From positions 3,511,017-3,575,016 of the forward strand of contig NW_022204507.1 in assembly GCF_008831285.2 (NCBI RefSeq): a DNA stretch of 64,000 bases, read 5' to 3'. Shown here piece by piece: positions 11,836-23,943 of this stretch. This DNA is from Nymphaea colorata. Its lineage: Eukaryota > Streptophyta > Magnoliopsida > Nymphaeales > Nymphaeaceae. Position 1 is the stretch's first letter. Each line of letters starts with the position of its first letter. The position numbers were made by a program, and so were the translations under genes. The notes beneath the pieces were generated by a model. The model was given only the letters and a program-made list of their open reading frames with translations. It ran no database searches and was not told the DNA's origin.

Positions 11836-12481
11836 GTCTAAATTCTGTTTATGCTGAAATAGATAAATTTTCATTTTTTTTGGCTTCTAAAAGAAAATTG
11901 AATTTGGAGCCGAAAAAAAAAACAAAAAAAAGATATATTTTTGGTAACCCTTGGGGTTTATACTCAATCACGATAATCCATTGATTGTCTTATGTAACAA
12001 AGTATCGCATAGATATCATTCTCATCCCTGAAAAGCTGAAAAAGCCAAAATGAAAATGAATATTTTATTATAACGAACTTGAATATTATACACCAGAGAT
12101 AAGAACTGACCGATTTTTTTTTTTTAAAAAGAGAACCACATCTTCATTTTTCCATATTAATTCAAACAGAGTAAGGTAGTAAATAGGCACATAACTCCAT
12201 GTGATGCAGTCAATTGGAGAGATGAAAAGAACGGATCTGTTGTGGAAAAAATTGTATTTAGGGGCTTGATTCTTCTAGAAATTCTAAATACGGTCCTCAT
12301 ATTTTCAGTTCTCTTGATACAGGCCTGCCTCTTGTTTACTATGGATTGCCAAAGAACCTGTGATTATGACATGGCAGGTTTAAAAGTGCGACCTGCCATG
12401 TTGCACTTTGGTAATACACTCCAAGCTAGTGTATTATCATGTAATTTTTATCAAGATCTGCATAACAATAACAGGAAGAAT
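11836..12481. other. No gene recognised
   Basis: AT-rich, with A and T homopolymers. A plus-strand open frame at 12242-12586 has no recognisable domain and runs into the repeated retroelement leader. Confidence 0.4.
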
Positions 12482-12714
12482 CCGGCGAGAAAGGCACCCT
12501 TCCCTAACTTCCTTTCCCGCCATTCTTTGAAAAAATTTGCTGCAGATGAAGGTGTATCAGGCGGCAGAGAGGAAGGACAGCGATGATTCTTCAGGCGATT
12601 CTAGCTGTCGAGCAGTAGATTATTCCAATTCCAGGTGTCTGAAGAGCCTCTCTACAAAAGCTTGAATTTTTTGGAGGTAACGGAAGGTTGCAGTTGATTT
12701 CCCTCCCTCGTTTT

Positions 12715-12726
12715 GCTCTGATACCA
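12715..12726 (-). promoter_or_regulatory. Primer binding site (initiator Met tRNA), copy A
   Basis: TGGTATCAGAGC on the minus strand, the classical plant retrotransposon primer site. Copies B (17831-17842) and C (28681-28692) carry it with one or two substitutions. Confidence 0.8.
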
Positions 12727-13061
12727 TGAGAAAACATAGAGAAGAAAATAGAGGAAGCGTGAAAGATCAAGCTGCAGAGAACTTGTATTTATTGATTCCT
12801 TTGAGCAAAATATATATAGTACAAAAAAGGTTATCCCTTACAAGATTTGGTATACAAGATCATGATATTACACAATTTCTTTTCCAATCCATTAACCACC
12901 GAAAATGTAGTCTGCATAACCATAACAGATCTTGATAAGAGATCTGATCCCTTTTTGCTTGACACTTTACATATCACGTAGGATTCTGGGTGATTATCTT
13001 ACCTAAAATAGTTTGGCCTGTACTCTATATATTGAGAATCGATCTTCTCTCAAGAACATCA
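12727..13061 (-). repeat. Long terminal repeat, copy A (internally deleted)
   Basis: On the plus strand it starts TGAGAAAAC directly after the primer binding site and ends AAGAACATCA. The same boundaries delimit copies B (17843-18493) and C (28693-29292). Loss of the middle removes the sequence around the TTTTTGGTATAC motif seen in B and C. Confidence 0.65.
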
Positions 13062-13104
13062 GAGAATTAATAATGAGAAAGCTCCCTTTCCTACGAATGC
13101 AGGC

Positions 13105-13643
13105 ATCAAAATGCCGAACCACAACCACGTAAGTTGTTTTTTTTTTTCATGTTTTAACACTTCTTTCGTAGGAGACTGGTAGAGTGTGCATGCATTTGCT
13201 TAGTTATATCTGCACTAGCATATGTGATATGTGGTTCTAATAGCTCATTCTCACACCTAAGTGGTTGCAGTTTGCACACGGGAAGCAGGAGCTGCTGCCG
13301 GTGCCTCAGAGGAACAAGCCCCAAGTACGGCTTAAGAAAACACTGCTGTCACTAGGCCTACTGAAGGATGATAACCATTCACACTTCCTGACAAATTATG
13401 AAACTGGTGACGTTTTCAAGGAATTAATTCGTGTCTTCCGCATTTGAGCAGGTCAGCAGCCCTAGAGTGAGCACTCAAGGATTAAGCACACCTGAGGAAG
13501 TGGTGTCAAGCGAAGAGGAAAAGAAGATAATGCCTCAGTCGGAGGAATTCGAAGTTATGGTGGACACGGTTATCAATCCCAATGCTGGTGCGGCCCGCAA
13601 CAAGCGAAGGCTACCCATCTTTGTGGCTCTAATGGATCCCTAA
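13105..13643 (+). pseudogene. Unrecognised exon-like unit, copy 1 of 2
   Basis: A reading MPNHNH ends at the donor GTAAGT near 13128. After GTGGTTGCAG at 13270 the reading continues FAHGKQELLPVPQRNK. After a second acceptor-like TTTGAGCAG near 13452 it continues LSTPEEVVSSEEEKKIMPQ and RRLPIFVALMDP, then stops. The same layout recurs at 18515-19099. Splice-like signals and charged composition suggest a multi-exon gene fragment carried in repeat R1. I do not recognise the family and the two copies have diverged at many residues. Its first ATG lies just downstream of the LTR, which points away from it. Confidence 0.35.
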
Positions 13644-14039
13644 ATTCTCTTTCTAATTTCAAAGATGCCTCTTTTTTCTTTTTCTTTGGGCATATGATTT
13701 TTGCGTGCACTGGCCGGTGCACACAACTCGAACTCCTCTTTTGAGTCCCACCACTGCCTTCCTCCCTTTTTCTAATACCTTTTCTATATTCCTTTATTGT
13801 TTTTGACAATTTTTTGCAAAATCATTGAAATTTGTCACTTAATGATATGTTCTGTTTCTCTTTATACCTTTATCTAGATATCATGCCTTTCCATGTAATG
13901 TAGGCAAAAGAATTGGAACTTCCTCATCACTTGGTCAGATGGGTAGACTTTAAATGTCATTTTCCATCTTGATCGCATGTCCAATTGAACCGTTCCAAAA
14001 AAAAAAAGACAGATATGGGAAAAAATTAATCTGTGATTA

Positions 14040-15110
14040 AGAAATAGATCACTTCGGACTTAAAAAATAACCCGAGTGGATTCGGATTCAGATTCTGACA
14101 TATATAGGTATCGGATCGGACATGGATTCAGATCAGATTTAGTTTTAAGTAATTACTCATATCCAATGCTCTTACCTTTTGAAAATCTTCTAGATACAGT
14201 TAAAAATTCAGATTCGTGAAACCATATCTTGAATTCAGATTCGGACATGATATCTCTCCATTCTATTAAAATCTGAATTCGAATACCAGTATGTGCATGC
14301 CTAAAGAAACAGATATGGTGAAAAGTATACCCAATTTAAATCCAATCCATTGACATCCCCACTTGCAAAGAACATTGCTTTAGACAGAAAAAGAAAGAAA
14401 GGCAAGTGGGGGCCGAAGCACTTCCCGTTCCAATCTCAGAAGTCATTGATGGCCATCTTCTCAAAGAAAGTAATGGTACTGCAACTGAAAGACCTGCTGC
14501 TTGGAATGAGCTGTTGGTGATGATGATGGATACTTATATACTTAGGTTTGAGTTTGGATACGAATTTAAAAAAAGTTATATCCAAATTCGAATCTGAAAT
14601 CAGATTCCACAATCTGAATCTGATTTTTTTTCCTCATCCAAAACTGAATCCAAAATCAGATTTCATAATTTGAATCTGATCTAAATCCATCTTTTTCATC
14701 CTAATCTGAATCTGAAATCAGATGTCACAATCAAAATCCAACCCAAATCCTATTTTTATATTCATATATGAATTTGAATCTGAATCCATATTTTGAACTG
14801 AGTCTGGCTGATTTACAAATTGTAAGAGCATTGAATATAGAATTTTTATTTAAAGCTAAGTCCCATCTGGATCTGATCGGATATTTTGTATATTTGAATC
14901 TGAACTGAATTCGACTGAATATAACTAAATCTGAATCCGTTCGAATATTTATGCATATATGAATCTAAATCTGATCGGATTTCATTTCTTAATTTCAAAT
15001 CCTATGTGATTTTTTAGTTGATTAGTAAATTTCTTTTCTTCATCCAAATGTTTTTTGAGCAATTGGCTTGGACATTCAATTCAAATGAGACATATTGACA
15101 TCCTTAGGTT
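14040..15110. repeat. GAATCTGAATCC-rich dispersed element, R1 copy 1
   Basis: Dense in ATCTGAATC, ATCCGAATC and GATCGGAT steps, ending ATTGACATCCTTAGG. Relatives occur at 19440-20385, 23944-24160, 25400-25830, 49630-49945 and 63275-63560. Where ends are preserved they read TAGGGATGT and ATTGACAxCCCTA, an inverted-end pattern of short hAT-like elements. Confidence 0.6.
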
Positions 15111-15185
15111 GAAGCTTCCCCACTCCAACTGACATGTTTCACCATTATAAACAGGGGACGAGTCCAATTGTGTGTGTCATGTGGA

Positions 15186-15519
15186 TAGAGCTGTAAAAAG
15201 AGTTGAGCCAACTCAAGCTCAACTCGAATTTGCTCTGTTAAACTCAAGGTTAACTCAAAACTCACGATTATGAACAAGTCAAGTTCGAGTTTCACAAAAT
15301 TGATTTGATTGAACTTGAGTAAACCATTTATCTAGGCATTCTTTTGAAATTTTTCAAACTTAAAACCAAAAAAAGAAATCAGGTCAAATGGGAAACGAGC
15401 TTAAAAGAGTCATGCTCGAGTAGTGGCTTGGTCTATCAAATGGAGTTCAAGCTGACCTTGTGTAGCTAAACTCGTGCTCGAGACGAGCTCAATTTTGACT
15501 CGGCCCGTATATAGCCCTA
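15186..15519. mobile_element. hAT-like MITE, 334 bp
   Basis: Begins TAGAGCTGTAAAA and ends TATATAGCCCTA, imperfect inverted ends of the TAGRGCTG type. It is flanked by 8-bp sequences CATGTGGA (15178-15185) and CAAGTGGA (15520-15527) that agree at seven of eight positions, as expected for a hAT target duplication. The interior is rich in AGCTCGAG-like steps. A truncated copy ends at 20607, and its right half also forms the outer ends of the large palindrome. Confidence 0.7.
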
Positions 15520-15539
15520 CAAGTGGATCAATTGTGTGA

Positions 15540-17597
15540 TTTTGATCTTATTTTTCTTATAAATTAAATATTTGAGTACTGGTTATGCTATAAGGCGCCA
15601 AAAAAATGATTGTCAAATAATATGCCTTTTGGCTTCTTGAGTCTTACGTAGATATTAAGCTCTCTTTTTGTGCAGTTTGACTGCTAACATGTATCTGTGG
15701 GTTTTAGTTTGCTTCCTTTTGTGTGCTTTTGAAGGGTTGACTCAACTCTTGGCGAACATCACCATGTATGTCAGCATTAATTGCAGCTCTGCTGATCTTT
15801 CTCCATTGCACGGATTGATTTTGCTTAACAAATGTAGGGGGCCTAATCCCCAGCAAGCTGTTCGTGCAACATAAATTATGCTTTTGACTAACAAGTAACA
15901 CAATAAAATGACACAGAGCATTTCTTTCATTTCTGTTTTCAAAAATTTGGTGGTGATTACTTGCCTCAAATTAATTTCCAAGTTCTTTCATGAATTCAAA
16001 AGTTCCAGCATAACTGAGAAACCATTTCTAAATTAGGTAGTATGCTTAACCAAATACTTGGTTGAGCTGTTAAATTTCCATAGAGTAGAATGGAAATTGG
16101 GTGGAAGAGTGATGTTTGGCAGCTGATGGGATCCAAGATGCTTCTTATAGATTGAGGAGAATATGGGAGTGCCAATCTGGATTAGGGTTCCTAATTTGCC
16201 AGTAATTTTATGGAATCGATGCACTTTCCAATCTATTGCCAGAGCACTATGGGGAGAACCGATGGAAGATGACATCCATACTCAATCGATGTCAAGAATT
16301 GGGCTTGCAGAATCTGTGTGCAGGTAACATTGGATTTCAATCCAAAATCCGAGATTGAATTGGAATTAGAAGGGGAAGGAATTGTTCTTAAAGAAATCAA
16401 CTATGTGAGTAACATTAAATTTTCCTCCCATTGCAAAATGAATATATACTCATATTACAAGTCGGTGTAGAGTTGATCAATTGGTGGTTTCTTCTCAAGA
16501 GGGTGTGGCAAAGAAAGATGGGTGGAAGGAATTGAAGATTATCATTATGTCAGGAGAGCTAAGGAATTAACAAAGGAGAGACGCAGATCAAAAGCAGAAC
16601 CAGAATTGGGGGATAAAAAGTTTCCGTTTCTCCATAGGCAGATGGAAGTTGAAAAGGAACGTTAGACCCAGAATGATTGGAATGCAGAGATTGATTTACA
16701 GGAGACCAGCAATTGCCAAGTAACTTGAAGACAACCAGCTCGTGGGTGATGAGAAGATAGAGCAGGAGATTTCAGTTGATAACAAAAAGAATCGAAGGGG
16801 AGAACCGTGAGTCCTCATCAGGTTTGATTCTTTCTCCTCCATTAAAAAATAATTTTCAGGAGTTTGGATGAAATGAAAACTAGCAAAGAAATGACTGGTT
16901 TGGAAGGGTTCACAGTGAGGATGAACTCAGGGTAGTTTTTAGAAGAGGAGAATCAAAACTGGGTGGAAGAGTAATGGTTGCCAGCAGATGGGATCCAAGA
17001 TGCTCCTTATCGGTTGAGGAGAATATGGGATTACCAATATGGATTAGGGGTTCCTAATTTGCCAGTATTTTGATCGAATCGATGCACTTTCCAAGCTATT
17101 AACAGAGCGCCTTAGGGAGAACCGATGGAAGATGAATCCATACTCATCGCTGTGAAGATGGGGCTTGCAGAATTTGTGTGCAGGTAGCATTGGATTTCAA
17201 TGCAAAATCCGAAGTTGAATTGGAATTAGAAGAGGGAGGAGTTGTTCTTCAAGAAATCAACTATGTGAGAAATATTAAATTTTCCTCCCATTGCAAAGCG
17301 AATATATACTCATATGACAAGTCGGTCTAGATGGTTCTGTTTCCTCCCTAATAGACCCAAATTCTGTTTCCTTCCTCTTTCCTCCGCTGAAGAAACCAAA
17401 GCCTTTGAACAGAAGCAAATATGACTGCCTGAGTTTGTGACTCAATGAAGGGTTGAGAGAACCTGCTGTCGAGCTGAACCTGTAGGATGAGAACAGGAGC
17501 TGCCGAGAGGAGATTTCTGGAGATGATTCGTGAAGATCTGAAATGGGCTCATCACTGACATCTGCAGCAGAGAAATTCAATCGACCCTGAGAAATTC
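15540..17597 (+). repeat. Direct repeat R3, copy 1
   Basis: Collinear with about 26530-28430. Both start TTGATCTTATTTTTCTT and share AAATATTTGAGTACTGG, then an acceptor followed by a conserved short exon-like block (15700-15880 and 26720-26860), then the retroelement leader. In both the exon-like block is broken by stops. Confidence 0.75.
15700..15880 (+). other. Exon-like block in R3, unrecognised
   Basis: After TTTTGTGCAG the sequence TTTGACTGCTAAC begins a short conserved block that ends GCAAGCTGTTCGTGCAACATAA. The block recurs at 26665-26860. The reading frames are not conserved between the two copies, so coding use is doubtful. Confidence 0.25.
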
Positions 17598-18493
17598 CGG
17601 CGAGAAACACGCCGTCCCCTGACTTCCTTTCCCGCCATTCTTTGGAATAATTTGCGGGACACGAAGGTGTATCAGGCCACCGAGAGGAAGGCCAGCGCTG
17701 ATTCTTCAGGCGATTCTAGCTGTCGAGCAGAAGATTATTCCAATTCCAGGTGCCTGAAGGACCTCTCTACAAAAGCTTGGATTTTTTTGGAGTTAACGGA
17801 AGGGAGCAGTCGATTTCCCTCTCTCGTTTTGCTCTGCTAACATGAGAAAACTTCTTCAGAGGAAGCGCGAATGATAAAGCTGGAGAGAACTTGTTTTTAT
17901 TGATTTCTTTGAACAATATATATATAGTACAAAAAAAGCTTATCGCTTACAAGATTTTTGGTATACAAGATCATGATAATACACAATTTCTTGAAAAAAT
18001 GAGAGCACTAAAAAATATTTCTCACTTACATTTACAAGATCCACAATTTTTGGAGTGGATGAAGGATTACAAAAAGGAAGGTTATAACGGAACAAATCTG
18101 CCGTGTCTCCATTTTAAGTAATTCCAGTAATTTTGATTTTGTCAATCTCCCCAACGTCTTCCCTAATTTTCATCTTTCTATTGATATCAAGATCGACAAC
18201 GTCTTCCTTAATTCTCGCTTTTCATTGACATCAAGATCCTCAACGTCTTCAGCAATATTCTTATTTTGAATATCCATAAAATCACTTTTTGCTGATTTAC
18301 TCTTTAAACATTTCTATCCCAATCCATTAACCACCTAAAATGTAGTCTGCATAACAATAACAGATCTTGATAAGAGATCTGATCCCTTTTTTCTTGACAC
18401 TCTGTTTATCACTCAGGATTTGCGTGTTTGTCATACCTAAAATGGTCTCCTGTACCCTATATATTGAGAGTCCATCTTCTCTCAAGAACATCA
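16095..18493 (-). mobile_element. LTR retroelement fragment, copy B
   Basis: Minus-oriented LTR (17843-18493, bounded TG and CA) with a degenerate primer site at 17831-17842, then a long leader running to lower coordinates. A leader segment of about 380 bp appears twice (about 16095-16475 and 16968-17333), each copy ending in the shared block AAGAAATCAACTATGTGAG plus a relative of CTCATATGACAAGTCG. A minus-strand open frame at 17610-17275 is shared with copy C but has no recognised Gag motif. No protease, integrase or RT is present, so the fragment is non-autonomous or truncated. Confidence 0.65.
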
Positions 18494-18514
18494 GAGAATG
18501 AACAGGCATCAAGA

Positions 18515-19099
18515 TGCCGAACCACAACCTGGTACATGCTTCAGTTTTTTTTTTTCATGTTTTAACACTTCTTCCATAGGAGGCTGGTAGAGTGCGCATG
18601 CATTTGCTTAGTTATATCTGCACTAGCATATGTGATATGTGGTTCTAATAATTCATTCTCACGCCAATGTGGTTGCAGTTTGCACACAGGAAGCAGGAGC
18701 TGCGGCCGATGCCTCAGAGGAAGAAGCTTGAGGTATGGCTTAAGAAAACACTGTTGTTACTACGCCTACTGAAGCATGATAACCATTCACACTTTGCCAG
18801 AAATTATGAAACCGGTGACGTTTTCAAGGAATTGGTTCGTGTCTTCTGCATTTGGGCAGGTCAGCAGGCCTAAGGTGAGTGCTCAAGGATTAAGCACACC
18901 TGAGGGAGTGATGCCAAGTGAAGAGGAAAAGAAGATAATGCCTCAGATGGAGGAATTTGAGGCCATGGACGCGGTTATGAATCTGAATGCTGATGTGGCC
19001 TGCAACGAGCGAAGGCTACCCATCTTTGTGGCTATAACAGATCCCACTCGAAGGGAGTTTTGGCTTAAAGGAGTGTCCGAGTATTATCAGGAGCTTTAG
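18515..19099 (+). pseudogene. Unrecognised exon-like unit, copy 2 of 2
   Basis: Same organisation as at 13105-13643: MPNHNL with a GT donor, acceptor TGGTTGCAG, FAHRKQELRPMPQRKK, a possible donor, then acceptor TTTGGGCAG, LSTPEGVMPSEEEKKIMPQ and RRLPIFVAITDPTRREFWL. This copy stays open further than copy 1 (to a TAG at 19097-19099) and probably preserves the ancestral C-terminus. Family not recognised. Confidence 0.35.
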
Positions 19100-19439
19100 C
19101 TTGACCAACATCGCCTTACCAACTCGAACTCCTCTTTTGAGTCTCACCACCCCTTCCTCCCTTTCTCTTATACGTTTTCTGTATTCCTTTATTGTTTTTG
19201 ACAATTTGTCACGAAATTATATGTTCTCTCTCTCTTTCTACCTCTTTATCTATATATCATGCCTTTCCATGTAACGTAAGCAAAAGAATTGGAACTGCCT
19301 TGTCATTCACTTGGTAAGATGTATAGACTTTTAATGTCATTTTCCATCTTGATCGCATGTCCAATTGAACCGTTCCAAAAAAAAAAAAAAGACATGAAAA
19401 AAATTAATCTCTGATTAAGAAATAGATGTGTTCGGATTT

Positions 19440-20385
19440 AAGAAATAACATCCGACTGGATTCGGATTCAGATTCTGACATATATAAGTAGTGGATCGGA
19501 TACGCATTCAGTTCAGATTTAGTTTTAAGTAATTACTCATATCCAAAAGGCCACCACCCAAATATGGAACCATTTCTCAATGTCCACAAGCTCCAGCATG
19601 CTGGTACATACGCAATTTTGGGTATTGCTGGGCCGCCGGCAAAAGTTGAAGTTATTTGGCAACCTTCTCATTAAGAGCATCATGAACAGTCGTCAACCAT
19701 ACCCTTGGAGAAGTTGGGTGAACTCGAGAGAACGACTGACCTTGTTCTTCTTGAAAATCGATGGACCTAAATACAAAAAATAAAAATGAAAAATATTTGA
19801 AATAAAATATATTATTAACCGTCTGTCAGTTTTGAGCTCCGAAACAAATGAAAAAAAAAGTCAAATCCAAATTTGTATCCGAAATCAGATTCCCCAATCT
19901 GAATCTGATCCGAATGTAATTTTTTTCCTCATCCAAAATCAGATTTCATAATTTGAATCTGATCTAAATCCATTCTTTTCTCATCCTAATCTGAATCTGA
20001 AATCAGATGGCACATTCAGAATCCAATCTGAATCCTATTTTTATATTTGAATCTGAATCCAAAATTTTGAACTGAATCTGACTGATTTACAAAATATAAG
20101 AGCATTGAATATAGAATGTTATTTAAAAGTAAGTCTGATCTGGGTCTGATAGGATATTTTTGTGTTTCTGAATCTCAATTCAATTGGACATTTTGTATAA
20201 CTGAATCCATATCGGATCGGATATTTATGCATATTTGAATCTGAATCTATTGGATGTCATTTCTTAATTTCAAATCCTATCTGATTTTTTTAGTTGATTA
20301 GTCAATTTCTTTTCTTCATCCAAATGTTTTTGGAGCAGTTGGCTTCGACATCCAATTCAAATCAGACATATTGACATCCTTAGGT
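19440..20385. repeat. GAATCTGAATCC-rich dispersed element, R1 copy 2
   Basis: Counterpart of 14040-15110. It contains a segment at about 19556-19800, with no counterpart in copy 1, that was probably inserted. Confidence 0.55.
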
Positions 20386-22627
20386 TGAAGCTTCCCCACT
20401 CCAACTGACTTGTTTCACCATTATAAACAGGGAACGAGTCCATTTGTGTGTATCATGTGGATAGAGCAGTAAAACGAGTCAAGCCAACTGAAGCTGGACT
20501 CGAATTTGCTCTGTTAAGCTCAAGCTTAACTCAAAACTCACGATTATAAACAAGTCAAGTTCGAGTTTCATAAAGTTGATTTGATTGAACTTGAGTAAAC
20601 CATTTATGCATTGAAGCACTGACCTCAGAATGGTGACAATTTGTCCCTGTGGAACTTGTCTTGCATAAGTTGTTCTTCTTCATGCTAAGTCAATAGATCG
20701 AATACCCGAACCCCAGCATTCAAGTCAATGGTTCGGTTGCCAAATTACCCAAGTTAGAAAGACGAAAAGATGCCCTTAGAATTAGGGAAAAAAAAATAAC
20801 CTTCACATGGTTATCATGAGTTCAGTATACCCTCCCAGATTTTGAGAAATGTAAATTAACTTACTCTTTGGCAGTCAAGAAAAAAAAAAAAAGAAAATCA
20901 CTTTAGCCCCTACAAAATTTTTTAAAAACATAATGGCCTGAAGCCAGCTGTTGGAGTGTTGAGTCTGATCCATACTTGGTAGCCTTCCCTAATTTCTCTA
21001 AGGGTATTTATGTAATTTTTTATTTTGTGGAAATAGCTTTGTGCGGCGTTTTAGCTTGTAGTTTGTAATTTTTTTCTGATAGTGGAAATAGCTCAAATTT
21101 TTTTCAATCATTCACTTCTTAGTTTTAAGTTTGACAGATTAATTTAGATTCCCCTTTAGGGGCGAATAGAATCGATGCCTTAGGGTTCTAAACGGAAACT
21201 CATCTGCATCAACCCTGTTGGAGACGTCCCTTATTTCCCTTTTGCCTCCAAGGTCTTAAGCTGCTTCAGCTTGCACAAAAAATTGCAGCTTGGAGATGTA
21301 GACCAACCATTGCCCTGAGTTCGTCTACCAAACCCTAGGGCTTTTTGTTGCATTATATGGTAACTAAAATAATATACTTTAAACTTTGAGCTAGCATTGA
21401 TGATGTTATATTGTTCATTAAATATTTGATAAATACTTTAGACCCATTGCGACACTCATAATCCTCATATTTTCCAATGTACACATTCCAATTGTGCGTT
21501 CACATACTTTGGAAAGCCCAGCTAACTACCGTTTGATTATACAGATTACACAGTTTATGGTGGAACTAGCCTCCTAGTGCACACATTTTTTTGCCAGCCT
21601 AGCCAAGTTTATGAATCCAATTGATTGTCCGTATCAATTACATTATTATGGTGCTCATAATTTTCATATTTTCAAGTGTAAATGTTACAGGATAGGAGGA
21701 CGTACACAAATTAAGTATGAAACCTGGTGATTTTTTTTTTAAGCATAGAAGTATAGCCTAGCTTTATGTAACAATATTAGAAAAAAATATCAATGATAGC
21801 AATTATTTTTACAAAGATGATATTTTCCCACCCTCATGGGAGAAAGATGAGTGGAAGTCATGTTTGCAAGTAATTCGTGTAAATAGTATGCATTTATAGA
21901 AGCACACTATGTAAGTGAAAAAAAAAAGGCAGATTTCTCCAAAAGATGGAGAAGTTTTGAAATTTAATGCAGTCCATAGACAGGTGATCAAATAATCCTC
22001 TGATAAAGCTACCGACTTCATGCCATCTCCAGACCCATTTCAAAGAGTACCTTCCAAAAGAGCCTTTTATCCCCTAAACTATTTTATTTCATATTAAGAA
22101 AATGTGGAAGCATGTTTCTCTACTCTAAACAACAGTGTCTGCTGTAAGATGAGAAATAGAAGAGGAAGGTTGTCATAATTGGAGTTAAATAATGAAAAAA
22201 TTTGCATCTTATGAAATGGAAGCTTTTCTTCTCAAAAGGATATAATGAGAACATTGTCCTATAAGATGTTCCCTTCATCCAACTGACCTCAGAATGGATC
22301 ACTTTGGCCCCTTCAAAAACTTTTAAAAACATAATGGCGTCAGTGACTGCTGTTGGAGTGTTGAGTCTGATCCATACTTGATAGCCATCCCTAATTTTTG
22401 TAAGGGTATTCATGTAATTTTTTATTTTGTGGATATTTCTCTAATCTCATGTTTAAGAGGACGTTGTTTTAGCTTGTACTTTGTAATTTTTTTCTGATAG
22501 TGGAAACTGCTTTGTGTGGTGGCCATGGACCTAAGAAAACATTGTCTCCAAACCACTTAAAATCTTTGTGTGTTCTTTCTATGTCTTTCTTTTCTTCTGA
22601 TTCGATTTTCTTGGTGTGTTAAGAAAG

Positions 22628-22649
22628 TGAGAGAGAGAGAGAGAGAGAG
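22628..22649. repeat. (GA)n microsatellite
   Basis: Uninterrupted run of about eleven GA units. Confidence 0.9.
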
Positions 22650-23943
22650 CCAAGTTTCTAACAACAGTCAGTCCTGGAGTGTTTGTTCACACCGGATGTT
22701 CTAAAAACGTAATGTAAACTTAGTCACCTGTTTGTTTGTGAAGATGTACTTTTGTGACAACATATTGTATTCTTGGAATTCCATCCATCCCATCAATTGG
22801 TTTGGGTTGGATTGGGCGTCTATGACTCCCCATCTAGGACAAGGTATTAGTGTATGTAAGAACTTTGGTCAGATCCATATTAGTATTTCAAAAATTAAAT
22901 AAAACGGAAAAAGATAAGAGAGTTGAGTGTCACAGATACACCCTCATATGCTGGACAAAAGTGTCTCAAAGGTGCATTTTGGGACCATTCATCCATGAAA
23001 GCTATAATAGACTACAAAATTAAAGAGAAGACTTCCAATTGGGCTCTGATCCAGTGGCAGAGTGATGTTACAGGCACACAGGCCCATAAAATGTACTTTA
23101 TTTGCATATGAGTGCCCCTTGAAGTTTGAAATTTAAGCTTAGAGTGTTCTTTAAAGGTTGAAGTTTAAAGACAAAAATTTCTGACTCCACCACTGCTCTG
23201 ATTGAACACCTTGATATGGAGTGCTAAATTATGTTTTTTCTGGCTTCTATGTTTTGGGTGATGTTGTTTTGACTACAGGTCCAGCTAAATGAAGGAAATT
23301 AGACAGTCATGCTGTAACTGCATGGGTTGGTCTTCCATCTTTTTGTGTAAACAGAATTTTCGGGTAAATAGAAGTGGGAGGCTAAATCCCAATGCTCAAG
23401 TGAAAATAGAAGCCTCCCCATTCCTTTTTTTGCTCTCAAGAAATGGATTGGCATCCAACCTGTTAATAAAACTTTTTCATGTCTTAGTGGCCTCCAATAT
23501 ATAAAAATAATAAATAGTTAAATTATAAATAAAAGAAATTTGGTGGTTTGGTGTGGGCACTACTGGACAATGATGGTGGATTGCTCCTAACATCAGGCTT
23601 CTTTAGTTGGCATTTGGCAATGCACAGCTTTAGTTTGGCCTGGTTAAAATTAAAAAATAAAAAACACGACACCTTATCTTAAATTATCATCAAAATTTAA
23701 GCACTTTTCTAAACTATGCTAGAGATGGAGGCTCCGTGGAACTTCTTGCACAATACGGGGCTCACTTCTTTTTTGAATTTCTGGTAAACGTGGAACTTCT
23801 TGCACAATATGCGGCTCACTTCTTTTTTTTGAATTTTTGGTAAAGCTTGGGAACGCATGGATTGTCCATCTACATATTTGTCCTTGTAAGGGGTTTGTTT
23901 TGTCATCGAATTCAATCCCATGAGCGGTCGAGGTGTTGAATGT

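Larger units (their letters stand above)
12482..13061 (-). mobile_element. LTR retroelement fragment, copy A
   Basis: Minus-oriented fragment. The leader (12482-12714) is followed by the primer binding site at 12715-12726, reading TGGTATCAGAGC on the minus strand (complementary to initiator Met tRNA). Next to it is a terminal repeat at 12727-13061, bounded by TG and CA. A TATA-like TATATAG on the minus strand lies near 13025-13032. The LTR is 335 bp against about 600-650 bp in the other two copies, so its middle is deleted. No pol domain is present. Confidence 0.7.
12482..15331 (+). repeat. Direct repeat R1, copy 1
   Basis: Collinear with 17598-20607. Shared landmarks in order are the retroelement leader, LTR, a short MPNHN reading with a GT donor, an acceptor and exon-like block, an EEEKKIMPQ block, the GAATCTGAATCC-rich region and the start of a hAT-like MITE. 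The copies differ by substitutions and indels, for example a deletion in the copy 1 LTR and a replaced segment near 14170-14560. Confidence 0.8.
17598..20607 (+). repeat. Direct repeat R1, copy 2
   Basis: Second copy of the segment at 12482-15331. It ends inside the hAT-like MITE (whose left end is at about 20467), where the sequence switches abruptly to repeat R2. Confidence 0.8.

Noticed and set aside
11694-11984. Open frames running through the N gap
   Set aside because: They exist only because N codons were translated as unknown residues.
15900-16030. Possible organellar DNA insertion
   Set aside because: No plastid or mitochondrial gene motif was recognised here or elsewhere in the window.
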